From Symbiodinium kawagutii (Eukaryota > Sar > Dinophyceae > Suessiales > Symbiodiniaceae), in the NCBI GenBank assembly GCA_009767595.1, contig VSDK01018463.1:454652-518651 (forward strand): a stretch of DNA of 64,000 nucleotides, written 5' to 3'. The notes beneath the pieces were generated by a model. That model did no database searches, was not told the origin of the DNA, and worked only from the letters and a program-made list of their open reading frames with translations. Position 1 is the first letter of the stretch. Each line of letters starts with the position of its first letter. Below, one piece after another: positions 23,501-32,200 of the stretch. Both the position numbers and the translations under genes were made by a program.

Positions 23501-23549
23501 TACACTGATGCGATCCCCAGCATTCAGAAATCATTCATTCCCAAAATAG
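5388..23549 (+). CDS. gene A: multi-exon helical/coiled-coil protein, function unknown
   Basis: Rebuilt from short + strand exons near 5388, 7759, 8595, 11062, 11736, 12370, 13419, 14977, 16472, 18232, 21921, 22800 and 23325. Most begin with G directly after AG, are in phase 0, are 51-90 bases long and rich in Ala, Glu, Gln, Arg and Lys (for example HLAQAEL, EALRVAEECRRKERE, AELQEAEAERQR), as in a long helix or coiled coil. Donors include GT, GC and GA. The last exon is longer and ends in TAG. The true first exon is not identified; the gene may start upstream of the copia or within it. No known domain is recognised. Membership of the weaker exons is an inference from strand, phase and flanking-repeat polarity. 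Confidence 0.5.
5515..7758 (+). other. intron of gene A with a coding relic
   Basis: Low-complexity TGGTT/AATGATTGG-type sequence to about 6500, then a broken coding segment (listed separately), then AT-rich sequence with short TATG repeats near 7030. From about 7640 it turns into the AACCA polarity (CATTAACCATCATAAACC) before the next exon. Confidence 0.4.
6590..7278 (+). pseudogene. frameshifted coding relic of unknown family
   Basis: One frame reads PNPDWIPAPETHDPVGKEIL up to about 6735. It then gives way to another frame from 6739, MRFNPRIEALTNHDKYNIYE and on to DLVDGKVQLQDHG, with a TGA at 6898-6900. That second frame stays open beyond the stop (YVLKNKLYVAGDIPYRCLSG) to 7278. Codon choice is gene-like while the surroundings are not. 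It is probably a decayed transposon or gene fragment lying in the intron. The family is not recognised. Confidence 0.35.
7759..7809 (+). CDS. gene A exon
   Basis: Acceptor TTTCCCAG, then 17 codons in phase 0 reading PFVASNERAKHLAQAEL, then donor GTGAAC. The frame stays open to TAG at about 7850, so a longer exon is possible. Flanks follow the window's pattern: AACCA-type sequence before it and TGGTGG-type sequence after. Confidence 0.55.
7810..8594 (+). other. intron of gene A
   Basis: Starts in TGGTGGCTGGTGGG polarity and ends, from about 8170, in AACCACCATT polarity. No gene is seen in it. Confidence 0.4.
8595..8675 (+). CDS. gene A candidate exon
   Basis: Acceptor TTTCGCAG, then phase 0 VWRAQRAVDECNGKKQARDG, open to TGA near 8676. 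The likely donor is CATACG/GTGATG. A second frame (SGVLNVQWMSATGRSRRAT) is also open, so the phase is not certain. Helical composition fits the neighbouring exons. Confidence 0.45.
8676..11061 (+). other. intron of gene A
   Basis: Begins with TTAATGATGATT and TGGTT words and ends (10740-11000) with AACCATC words. It holds a perfect hairpin at 8861-8895 (listed separately) and an ATG/GAT-rich stretch at 9020-9090. No gene is seen. Small open frames near 9674 and 10508 have no coding composition. Confidence 0.4.
8861..8895. repeat. perfect 16-bp hairpin
   Basis: TTCCCACCCTTTGCCC and its exact reverse complement are separated by a 3-base loop. Part of one arm recurs near 9118 (GGGCAAAGGATGGGAATTG), so it may be the core of a small inverted-repeat element. 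Confidence 0.7.
11062..11124 (+). CDS. gene A exon
   Basis: Phase 0 after CTGCAG, reading VSQDRLEFWNDALAIAVNKR followed by Lys, then a possible GA donor (AAG/GACGGA). An alternative acceptor at GTCGCAG (11070) shortens it. The frame is also open upstream (VRSAWIATNRLQ from 11026), so a longer exon starting at 11024 is possible. AACCATC tracts lie just before it and a run of TTGGTGAATGG just after. Confidence 0.6.
11125..11735 (+). other. intron of gene A
   Basis: Opens with a degenerate tandem of GAATGGTTGGT/GAATGGTGGG words (11160-11280). A near-tandem of GGCATCATGGATCAATATGGTCAACT follows at about 11360-11470, and it ends in AACCA/CCACC-type sequence. No gene is seen. Confidence 0.4.
11736..11789 (+). 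CDS. gene A exon, 54 bases
   Basis: Acceptor CGCCACAG, then 18 phase 0 codons DMEFSRSEASRNSLAASQ, then a GA donor (CAG/GAGCCC). Without splicing the frame ends at TGA soon after. An open minus-strand frame covers the same bases (11660-11848); the + strand reading is preferred because it fits the length, phase and strand of its neighbours. Confidence 0.45.
11790..12360 (+). other. intron of gene A
   Basis: Mixed AACCATCATT/TGGTTGAT sequence that ends in CCATCACCAGCCACCATC-type polarity. No gene is seen. Confidence 0.35.
12361..12440 (+). CDS. gene A possible proline-rich exon
   Basis: A C-rich island with repeated CCCCGCAG reads PAPSPAAPQPPAPHAPGPF in one frame. It sits exactly where flanking low-complexity sequence switches from AACCA to TGGTT polarity, which marks exons elsewhere here. 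Boundaries are not defined. It could instead be a non-coding C-rich repeat. Confidence 0.3.
12441..13418 (+). other. intron of gene A
   Basis: Starts with AGTTGGTTAAGATAGTTGG words and ends in CACCACTAACCACCAACC. It contains an R5-type repeat copy at about 12710-12900. No gene is seen. Confidence 0.4.
13419..13475 (+). CDS. gene A exon, 57 bases
   Basis: Acceptor CTCGCAG, then 19 phase 0 codons AAATEALRVAEECRRKERE, then a GC donor (GAG/GCGCCA). Charged heptad-like composition indicates a coiled coil. The frame is also open upstream (IADCSQ). Confidence 0.6.
13569..13676. mobile_element. R3 small inverted-repeat element, copy 1
   Basis: Imperfect terminal inverted repeats of about 36 bp. The left end carries AGTGATCTAACATAGCGATG and GAAAATCACCA; the right arm, read on the opposite strand, has GGTGATCTAACATAGCAATG and GAAAATCCACCA. 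The internal segment is only about 35 bp. It is related to the copy at 51962. No coding capacity; it looks like a MITE-like or folded non-autonomous element. Confidence 0.7.
13677..14976 (+). other. intron of gene A
   Basis: Mixed sequence to about 14250. From there to 14880 it is strongly AACCATCA/CCATTAACC in polarity, running into the next exon. No convincing gene is seen; open frames at 13693-14083 lack coding composition. Confidence 0.35.
14977..15066 (+). CDS. gene A exon
   Basis: Phase 0 after CTGGAG, reading VFLGSVQCDSFLAAAETSID followed by ECSAAEQHAQ, then a GC donor (CAG/GCGCGG). Codons are GC3-rich against an AT-rich background. The frame remains open on both sides, so an internal acceptor (GTGCAG at 14998) is also possible. 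Confidence 0.6.
15067..16471 (+). other. intron of gene A
   Basis: The 15180-15600 portion is AT-rich with hydrophobic chance frames on both strands. The last 400 bases are AACCATTATTACC/CAACCATTTAA polarity. No gene is seen. Confidence 0.35.
16472..16532 (+). CDS. gene A exon
   Basis: Acceptor GATCCAG, then phase 0 ELIAKREAHNFAGPGWPPWQ. Possible donors are a GC site after KRE (GAG/GCGCAC), which would leave only seven codons, or CAGG/GTGAAT near 16532. CCATT-type sequence before it and TGGTGATG-type after. Confidence 0.5.
16936..17490 (+). pseudogene. frameshifted coding relic inside an intron
   Basis: Gene-like codon pattern moves between frames: AEDLGQLLVMLDTADKCKSH (about 17035-17100), then LSRELPVIVHSIKFYSKEPA and DDPDYRNIELPNGRAPNGHV (17154-17358), then RAECWLDQSFKHCFPGVFEE (17375-17440) running to AININYPLD near 17490. 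At least three frame changes are needed. The family is not recognised. It is probably a decayed element or processed gene fragment. Confidence 0.4.
17740..17845. mobile_element. R2 small element, copy 1, with target-site duplication
   Basis: Ends are GGCTTATA and TATAAGCC (inverted), about 100 bp apart. The interior is shared with 22983-23085 (TTTTTGGGATATGATTGATT, AGGGATCTATAAGCC). AACAACACTA flanks it on both sides (17730-17739 and 17846-17855), which looks like a target-site duplication. Confidence 0.7.
18232..18282 (+). CDS. gene A exon
   Basis: Acceptor CACCGCAG, then phase 0 AEMQALQESLQKANERR, open to TGA at 18298. Several donors are possible (GA after KAN, GC after NER). Strong coiled-coil composition. 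Confidence 0.6.
19361..19474. mobile_element. R1 inverted-repeat element, copy 1
   Basis: Starts TATGGGTCAAGATTAATCAA and ends TTTTGACCCATAGCC, so the ends are inverted repeats. The interior has GGGGATAATCACC and GATGGGGAACCAGGGGTGCA, shared with the other copies. TTGCCAAGCCAAAGAAT lies on both sides (from 19336 and from 19492), a long direct repeat that could mark the insertion or a local duplication. Confidence 0.7.
20031..20620. mobile_element. R1 element copy containing a coding segment
   Basis: The left end matches the short R1 copies (TATGGGTCAAAATTAACCAA, CCAATAATGGAGGA) and the right end matches too (GATGGGGGAACCAGTGGTAC, then AGAGTTTTAACC). Instead of the usual 35-bp middle there are about 510 bp with a long open frame. 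Either the R1 element captured a gene fragment or another element inserted into R1. Confidence 0.6.
20054..20590 (+). CDS. open frame carried within R1 element, unknown protein
   Basis: Open from just after TAA at 20051 to TGA at 20588. It reads a linker PEPKPKPEPKRD, a basic stretch, a hydrophobic segment HGLLFAILLWATCS with an internal Met at 20198, then a well-formed region PFWNLQTTEVYISAFAL and FRVFVRIPLSMVQPLLQLNL ending GIYFEPRDAKTKGHDDQYS. The last part faintly resembles ORF1-type proteins of dinoflagellate LINEs, but that is a weak inference. No intron is apparent. Confidence 0.5.
   Translation, partial: WRTINEDDGPGDSQGPEPKPKPEPKRDPRSGGFSRARNDGNKYHSRKKMSHGLLFAILLWATCSVSDAAAKRSRPKKWSPPDVKATDFIPQLRMKIAGDDIEPPAVGSPFWNLQTTEVYISAFALVTGGKAPADDATLFRVFVRIPLSMVQPLLQLNLPGIYFEPRDAKTKGHDDQYS
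21921..21978 (+). CDS. gene A exon
   Basis: Acceptor CACGGCCAG, then phase 0 AELQEAEAERQRAEELPRR. Either a GC donor after ERQR (AGG/GCGGAG, 21956) keeps phase 0 with the next exon, or GTAAAC at 21979 is used. Coiled-coil composition. Polarity flips from AACCATG before it to TGGTGG/TTGTAGTTGG after. Confidence 0.65.
21979..22799 (+). other. intron of gene A
   Basis: Begins TTGTAGTTGGTTTTTAGTAT (repeated near 22080 and 22218) and ends in ATAACCTCCTAAAAATCC/GAACCATTCTAAACC polarity. No gene is seen. Confidence 0.4.
22800..22856 (+). CDS. gene A exon, 57 bases
   Basis: Acceptor CCGGTAG, then 19 phase 0 codons DQLQEAEANVDSAKRQLFE, then donor GTGCGA. It joins in phase to the terminal exon. Coiled-coil composition. 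Confidence 0.7.
22983..23085. mobile_element. R2 small element, copy 2
   Basis: GGCTTATACCCACGAATTCT through TATAAGCC, about 80% like the copy at 17740-17845, including the preceding AACTGGAT. No clear target-site duplication is seen here. It lies in the last intron of gene A. Confidence 0.7.
23325..23549 (+). CDS. gene A terminal exon
   Basis: Acceptor GACCTAG, then a phase 0 frame of 74 codons ending in TAG at 23547. It reads VDGERWFPHIVLCRDDILTL, then DSVLSLLNLPETGASSSIDC and a Ser/Thr/Pro-rich tail ending RNHSFPK. The frame joins the preceding exon without a break. The tail is less helical than the rest and may be a separate globular or disordered end. No family is recognised. Confidence 0.65.
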   Translation, partial: VDGERWFPHIVLCRDDILTLDSVLSLLNLPETGASSSIDCRTPIGTVAVPAESFTATSGTLMRSPAFRNHSFPK

Positions 23550-23802
23550 TTTGGGATCATGATCCCGGCATTGAATAACTATAGTAATTGTCCATGACAT
23601 AAATTGGATTTGCTCGGTGTAGCCCTGTAGCCCCAGATTGGATGATTTCACCGGCTACTCTATGGCCTGTTATGGACGCCCCTTGATTTCTCCAACCCGC
23701 CTTGTGTGCAACCTCAGCTTCCCCGAAGCTCCAACGGCGCCTGCAGTTTTTCCCAGCAGCTCTGCCTGTCCCTCGCCCTCCGCCCTCCGCCCGCTCCTCG
23801 CC
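23550..23802 (+). promoter_or_regulatory. short intergenic spacer between genes A and B
   Basis: Only about 250 bases separate the stop of gene A from the start of gene B, both on the + strand, the head-to-tail arrangement common in dinoflagellates. TGCAGTTTTTCCCAG near 23740-23753 is a pyrimidine-rich AG that could take a trans-spliced leader for gene B. No TATA-like signal stands out. Confidence 0.4.
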
Positions 23803-23887
23803 ATGGCACTCCGCCTCTTGGTTCTCGCTGCCGCTGCCAGCGTGGTCGCCGCCTGGCCTTCCGCCAAGCGCGGCATTGCCAAGGAGC
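23803..23887 (+). CDS. gene B exon 1: start and signal peptide
   Basis: ATG in a good context (CTCGCCATGG). It encodes Met-Ala-Leu-Arg, then a Leu/Val/Ala-rich hydrophobic core, and a cleavage-like end near VVAAWPSA, then KRGIAKE, which resembles the KRG start of the mature GH128 domain. A GC donor (GAGC/GCAAGT) gives phase 1, matching exon 2. The frame stays open to about 23985, so GTGACC at 23899 is an alternative but breaks the phase. Confidence 0.7.
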
Positions 23888-26800
23888 GCAAGTGGAGGGT
23901 GACCAGCAATGCGCCAGCTGCCGTTACAGGGGAAATCCAGGACTTACCAGTCCAACAGGTGCATGATAGTGTGAGCGTAAGGTGAATGAATGACACTTAT
24001 GCAGGTCATATCATGTCATATGGCATCATCAACTTGTATTTGCGGATGATGCTGGTTGATGTTACACCAGTTGTGGTCAGTATGAGCGATCATGAACCAA
24101 TATTATTCAAATATCAACCAGCTCATTGATCAGTGACTACTGTTGCTTCAAAGCTGCCAAACTACCACGGAAACAACTGGTTGGTTGATTCACTAATATG
24201 TTTCATACGGATTTGGATCACCATAGGGCTTCAACACTTGTTTGATTGATGCCATGTATCATAAACATTTCATAGATATCATGTCAGCTCTGTCAGAGCG
24301 GTGCCCTGCTCGCATGCTCATTGGAACCAGTTGGCTCTTGGCTACAAACCGTCGACCTGCAGTTTGCTTCGGAGGAAAGCCATGCTGGGAGGCCCTTCAC
24401 GTTTTCATTACGAAGCATAATCAACCAGTAAACCAACCATTCTTTACATGGTAAATCAACCATTACAAGCATTTGGGTATTTGTTCTTGTTGGTCATCCC
24501 CTACCATTCAGCACTGTAAATAATTGTTGTCGCGTGTTGATACCAGTGCTGAAGGCACTATTCAGCATGGTGACCATGGCTGACTTTGCTTCAAGCTTCG
24601 TTTCCGCAAAGGTTTGAGCTTCCCGGTCATCCTTTTATTTGATGCTTCATCAATGGTTCACCATGATGTTTGAGAATGCTATTGGATGCTGGTAAGAATT
24701 GTTCCCTAACGCTGGCAAATAATGGTTAGTGATGGTTAAGCATTGAATGCCACAATGGTCGACGGCGTTCAAATAAAAGAGTTACACATTGCTGAACGGT
24801 GGCGTGACCAAGTATCAACGCCCGCTGATCATGTTCATGGATGCAGCTCGCTGGGTTTCCGAATTTGTGAATTTCAAAATGAATAGCTGGGGTATCACTT
24901 GGAGATACCCCAGCTATGCTACAACTCAGGGGGCCCCAGTTTGGATGGGGGTGCCGACGCCAGAACAACCTTCAGCAGAATCAGTTGTTCGCCTTGAAGC
25001 AAGGTGCAAGCGCGGAAATGGTGTGGGGCTAGGGGTTCTGGCAGTACTCTAATGAGATATCCAAAAATCCAGTTTAACCCCAGATATTTGAGGGTAAAAC
25101 ACCAGCTATTTATGGTGAAACCAATGGTGGTTTATCACCATGGATCTACCAGTGATAGTGGAAGTAGGACTAGTAGCCATAGTACTAATAATAGTCGTGC
25201 TACTGGTATTGGTAGCACTGGTGGCAGTAGTGGCTTTGTTGTCGATGCTATTGGCAGTTTTGTTCCCGACGTTTGAAAGAAATTCCTGGTACAGCCGGCG
25301 TCACCATTTCTTTTCCAACTGGATGATTTGATGATCAGAATAGGTTTGATGCTGACCAACGAACTCTGTCAACTGGGTAGATATGGTGACAGCGGAATGC
25401 GAACCAGGGATTCGATCAAGGGAGTTAACAAGCTGCTTGGTCATCAATCAACTCATCCCAAAGCGTCTTTCGGACCAAAGTGATCGTGCTAGTTCCAAAG
25501 CTGAATATGAGATTGCTAGGGAGCAATCAGCCGGTCATAGTGATGGTTGATAGTCGATAGTAGGGTCAACAATTGCTTTGAAAACACTCTGAAAGCTAGG
25601 TTTTCTGCATTTCCAGATTTCCCACGGTGTTGGCTCGTCCGAAGTTCGTCAATTGATGGTCAGGGTCAGCGGAGCTCAATATCGAGATAATGGTCAGTAT
25701 CCCCATATCAAATATCTTGGTCAAGCAACAACATGATCAAGGTAAGCTTGATGAAGCAATCGGAGCGTCAACTGCACCTCAAAGTTGTCAGATCTGCCGC
25801 TGTGGCGTTTGTTCCTGTCCGACGTGGTGTCATCCCATGTGTAGCTCGGGCCCCTTAGCCGCCACGGTGGCTTGAGAAACTGCTACCACGGGGAGCACCT
25901 GGACGCAGGCTTCTGCCGCAGAGCCATTGCGAGCCTATCCATAGCCCTTGCTGTTGATCAACGACCGAACCAACTGGCAGCTACATTGGAACTATAGGGG
26001 ATTTATGAACAATAGGGGATAACAACTAGAACAATAGGGGATCATCACCAACTAACTTATGATCAAAGAACTACTAACGTTGGTCAACTGGCTTTTCTTT
26101 GTGCATTCATGGCATTAATAACTACAACATAGACATCATGGCATGATGTACCAATGACATTGGTCAGCTACATCATAACTGGTTTTTTCTACATCATGAC
26201 ATTGGAAACATGGTGCTGGCAGCTACCAGCCATTCTCGACCAGCATGATCTTCTGTTGCTTCTTGTTGGTCATGAGTCCCTAAGCATCACCAGCTGATTG
26301 AGTGGGATCCATTCAATTAGCCATGACCAATCATGTTGAACCACGATTTTGATCATTAGTAATCAGTCATTAAGCCATCATTTGCCCATCATTGACCATC
26401 CTAAACCAGGGCATAAACCAGTACCCATCAACATTCACATCAACATTCACAATCCGAATGTATCCTTGGCAAAGTCAGCATCATTACCATGAACAACCAA
26501 TTACCAACGAAAAACCATCAATCACCACTATAAACACCCTCATTACTCACAACAACCATGGTAGTTGCCACCTTTAATCACCATAAACCCCTCTTAACCA
26601 CTACTATTCACTACAAATCATGTGACCATCAACCATTCTAAACCCTTAAATTCCCACCATTCAACCACCACAAATCCCCACCATGGCTCCACCCTCCAAC
26701 GCCATGGCCCTGGGATCTCCACGGCGTCGGTACCAGGCGTCTCCTGGGGCTACAACTGGGATCTGAACCCGCACAACTCCTGGGGCGCCGCGCAGATGGA

Positions 26801-29189
26801 CTTCATTCCCATGGCCACGCGGCAGCAGCAGGTGGTGATTGGGGCTAAGCAGTACCTCCTTAACCACTAACCACTCTTAACCACGAATAGTGGCTAATAA
26901 CCACTAATGAATGGTTATTTGTTGGTAGGTATTCTTCATTGGTGGTTTATAGCGGTTAATATTCATGGTTAAGAGGGGTTAATAGTGGTGATATTGTTCA
27001 TAATAGTGGTCATTATTGTTAATAAATAGGGGTTTATCACCAGCCTAAACTGCTTAATGGTAGGAGATTACTAGTAATGCCGGTATAGTGTTACAACAGG
27101 TGGGCCCCCAACCACTGAACTAAGTTTGTTGGTTTATAACTCATCTAGCTAGGGTGATTTCTACCAGTTATAGGGGTTATAACCTGACTTACAAGTGGTT
27201 GGGGGCCCACCTTGTATAGTGCTTTAGAATGGCGTTATAGAAGTAACTACCATGGTTTAGTGGTAGATTGATGGGTTATAGTAGATTACAGGTAACTACC
27301 ATGGTGGTAGATTGATGGGTCAAGGTGGTGACAATAGTGGTGTGTGATGGTTTCTTGTGGTAGTGGTGGTTTGGAATGGTTGATGATTACTAGTTTCTAA
27401 TGGTTTATGATGGTTTCTAGTGACCATTCCCTATTTCTAATGATAGATTGACAGTGGCGAATAGTGGTTAATAGCGTTGATAGTCACTAGTGCCATGGGT
27501 TAATGGTAGTCATCACTATGGTTTGTTTTGGTGAATAGTTGTTAATAGGGCTTGACACCAGTAACTACCATGGTTCATAATGGCTGAACCTGGTTACTTG
27601 GGTTCAGGGTATATGTGCGCGTGTTTATTCAATGGTTTGTATGCTATGCTATTCCCATGTTCATTGTTGATTATAAATCCCTACAGACTCGTTACTTGCT
27701 ATCTCCCATATACCTTGATGATTAAACTGTTGACCCACAGCCATATCTATACTTCCAACAAAATTCATATCATCAGGTTGAATCATCAAGTTGCACAACT
27801 TCAGGTAGCCAATAGCCAACTATTGCTGTAATTTGGTGCCTACACCAATCATCAAACATCATCAAACATCATCAGCCATCATTAATTGACCATCATCCAC
27901 TATGAGGTTGATGATCAATCAACAGGGAGGTTTATCATCATGAAAAGTTAGCCATCAGGATGAAACCCTGAAAATGCCGCTGGATGCTGAATGAGGTGCA
28001 CAACAACAACTTCCCACGCAACGCTGGAGGACGGCAGTTCCGAGCCTTGTTGGGTGCCTTGGCTCACCGGTGAAGGTCATTCCATGGGGATTGTAACGGG
28101 GAGTGAGTTCACCTACCCTATAAATGGTGATTCATAAGCTACCTAAGTGGTGAACGCAACCATGATGAGGGGAATAATCTTAGCGGTGATTCTGATGGAA
28201 GGCCGATTTACAAGGTGATTGGATGATTTACTGTACTTAGCTGTCCTCAAATCTGGGGATTGTAACCATTTACTATGATGATCTCCCAGTTAGAAGCTGC
28301 CTAATTGGTGAAGGTAACCGCTGGGATGGCAACTACCCTTTTGTGGGGCCCATGGCATTGATCAATAGGTGAACTCACCGTGTGGCTTCCCACTTTTCGT
28401 TGGATCATCGAGCCGTATCACCAGTGAAGGATGGCGCTCCGGGTGGAGGATTGGTCATATTGACAAAGATAACTGTGCCATTTTGGTTATGTTTGAATCT
28501 GGTGCAAAACCCCTTATCACTCTGTGAAATTGGTGCATGATCATGCTGCTTGTGTAATCGAGGAGAATCACCGACAATGGCTAATGATGCCCAATCATGT
28601 TGATGATTCATGGTGCTTGGTCAAGCTTCATGTTAAGAACAATGCTTAACAACCCATGCGTTCGAGCGTCGTCATTTGCAAAGCACCAGTCATTTGTAGC
28701 CGGTTGCATGCTTTATAGCGACGGTCAAGGCGTATTGGGATGTGATGTTCACCGTCACATGTCTTTAGCGTGTTGGTGATTGGAGCCAGGGGTATCCTTG
28801 GTCAATCCTTTAAAGGAGGAGCGAAGGACCAGGAGTGTTGGTTGCCCAAATGGTAGGTGTGTTTGAGCAATATGTATTTGTTTACCTTTGTACAGATAGA
28901 AAAATGTTTTGATGGTGATTATAATTTGTTTGATAACTATGGTTTTTTTGATGATAAGTGTAAGTTATGTCAGGGACGTTCCGATTTAGTTGGTTGATGA
29001 TGGCTTACTATATGATTTGTAGTTGATGAATCAAATAACGGATGAACACGTGCTAATTGTTGTGAACAATGATCAGTGTATCTCAACACTCAGCACTCTC
29101 CCCAAATCACTCAACAGCTGTATAGTAATAAGCCTGCAGTGATCATCATCAGCAGCATCAGCATCATCATCATCATCATCATCATGATG

Positions 29190-29223
<34 letters not shown>

Positions 29224-32200
29224 GCATCATCATCATCATCATCATCANNNNNNNNNNNNNNNNNNNNNNNNNNNNNNNNNNNNNNNNNNNNNNNNNNNNN
29301 NNNNNNNNNNNNNNNNNNNNNNNNNNNNNNNNNNNNNNNNNNNNNNNNNNNNNNNNNNNNNNNNNNNNNNNNNNNNNNNNNNNNNNNNNNNNNNNNNNNN
29401 NNNNNNNNNNNNNNNNNNNNNNNNNNNNNNNNNNNNNNNNNNNNNNNNNNNNNNNNNNNNNNNNNNNNNNNNNNNNNNNNNNNNATCATCATCATCATCA
29501 TGATCATCATCATCATAATCATCATAATAATCATCACCATCATCACCATCATCACCATCATCACCATCATCATCATGATCATCATCACTGGTTGAGTAAC
29601 AGTGATAACACCTGGACATCACTGGTTGAGTTCACAGTTGGGAAGATGACGAGTTGGGATCCAACCCCCCAGGGCCTTGCCCCAGGGACTCGCAGCTGAG
29701 GCTTCAACGAACCCGACATCGGCCACCAGGCGGCCATGAACCCATGGCACGCCGCAGCCATTTGGCCGCAAGTGGAGCAAGTGGCGCGCAACTACGGCGT
29801 GCAGAAGTTGGTGAGTGCCTGGGCCAGGGCTAGTGCTGCTGGTCAGGAGGTGGATGGCTGGGTGGATGGGTACAGGTGGTGGTCGGGGCTCACTCAACCA
29901 GTGCGGTAGCTATGAACACAACTGAGGTAGCTACAGATGGCAGATGTCTCTATAGTTAGGTGATGGATGGGTGGTGCTATGGTGCTAAAGATCATGATGC
30001 TATTCATGGGACGGGGCCCCAAAAAATGGTTGGTTTCTAACCATAAATAATCACTAAATTGGTTGATAACTGTGTGGTATCCACATGACATGAGGTTTGC
30101 AACCATAAATGTTTAATGACGTTGGATCATTGGCCTGCAGGTACCCCCAGCGAGAACCCCCCAGATGTGCATGGCCTGCAACCAATGGGAAGGCATGCCG
30201 TGGGGCCATGCCGCCGGTGAGGTCCTGCCATGTGCGGCGACATCGGCAAGGGCACCTGGTGGATGGGTGAGTTGCCTGGCAGATTGGTTGGTGGTGGATG
30301 GTGGTTGGTGGTGAGTAACAAGCTACTTAATGGTGGTTAGTGGTGGTTAGTAATGTTAATGATGGTTGATGATGATGATGATGATGATGATGGTTGATGA
30401 TGGTCGCTACTTAATGGTTGATGATCAATGATGGTTGATGATGTACGTGATTAAAAAGCTGGTGAATGGTGGTTCACAAGGTAGTTAATGAGGGTTAGTG
30501 ATGGTTGGTGATGGTTGGTGATGGTTCATAAGCTGCTGGATGATGGTCAATGATGGCTAAAGAGCTGGTGAAGAAGCTGTTGGATTGTAGTTGATGATGG
30601 CTAGTAGTGGTAGGGTCAACAATGGCCAGTTTATTTTGTTTGATTTGTTTATGAATGTTTTGTTGATGGTTACGGATGGTCAATGAGCTGGTTAAGAATG
30701 GATCAATCATGGTGAGGAATGGCATGTAGTGGTGAAGGCTTCATGATGGCCAGAATGAGCTGGTCAATCAATAAGATCATTGGGTAATAAGCTGCTCCAA
30801 ACTCCGTTCATGCTTGTCAGCTGCACCTTATCTACAATCAATCAGCTACATCAGAATGGCAGATCGGTTTAAGTCACGAAAGGCCTTGAGATGCTTTGAC
30901 TAACACTGGCATCATAGCTTTCTGTATGATGACCACTAAGGCACCATTTTCGCCATCCAATCCCTTGGAGAAGCAGCCAGCTGGGTGGTCACCGCAAGTT
31001 ACGAGACTTGTATGGAGCACTGCTAGGATGATAGAATGATATATTAACATCTACTAATAAGATTTCAATTGGGGTTGTCCAAAGATGATTAGTGGTTTCC
31101 CTACGGTCAGTCTTATCATTATTGGATGGTTAGTAGGTACCGTTGCGTGGCGAAACCGAACTTGTCCAGAGCCATGGTGGTACCTAGTATCAGTTTTATA
31201 GCCGTTATCAAGAGAGAACCCCCCATTTTTGGGAGTAGACTACTTTTTGACAAGCCCATAGTAGCAAGCTTCATAGCAAATCAATACATAATCGGGATGA
31301 TAGCATGATACAGGATGATTGTCCAGAAAGGTATATTTCATGATTAGTAGCAGGGCTCATAAACCTTATCGCATCGGTAGTAACCCTGGTGTAGCCTATC
31401 ATTTGCTTTCTGTTCCTGACGATTCTCACTTAGTATGAGCCAATTCTTGTGACACTTCGCTATGGATTTCTGGGCATAACTTGGACTCCCACCATGATTT
31501 CCTGGAAATCCCAATCGGAAATAGCATAGCTTGGATGAGCAGTTGCGCAGCCCAAAGAAGCTAAAGTCCACTGGTTTCAGTGATGTTGCCCAACCAGCCT
31601 GGCTTGCAAATCAAAGACCGGTCTTTTGATAGGATTGGGTGCGAACAACCGTCACGAATCATCATCAAACTATGGCTAAGGACCATCAAATACATGAATG
31701 ATGATTGATTAACAGTGACTCGTAGTTCAGCATATTCCATCATCATTGCTAATAACCGTTATCAATGGGGACTGCAAACATTATCATTATTACCCAGTGT
31801 GAACAAGTGTTCTTAATAACCACAATCACCATCACAAACCAAGTAATGATTAATCACAATTCTAACCAATATTACTTAACACCATCTTTAACAACCAACC
31901 ATTGAAACCATCATTGACAACCATTACAACAGTATAGTCATTATTAAATATTGTTGTTAGCAACCACCAGTGTTAACAACCACCATCCTCACCACCAACG
32001 GTTGATCCCCGATGCTTTCACAACAATCTCAACTGTCACCACAAAACGCTCCTGGTGTGGTGAAGCACCAGCGCCACACCGGGTCGCATCGGTTGGTTTA
32101 CCTGGTTGTTGCCAGTTACATTCCGCCAAACTAACCTGGTTGCGTGGAAACTCAAATAATTATAATGGTCTTACCTATCAAAATGGTGATTTTCAGCTTC

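Noticed and set aside
29073-29699. Long frames of poly-Asp, poly-His, poly-Ile or poly-Met across the gap
   Set aside because: Produced by the ATC microsatellite and the run of N; no gene composition outside the repeat.
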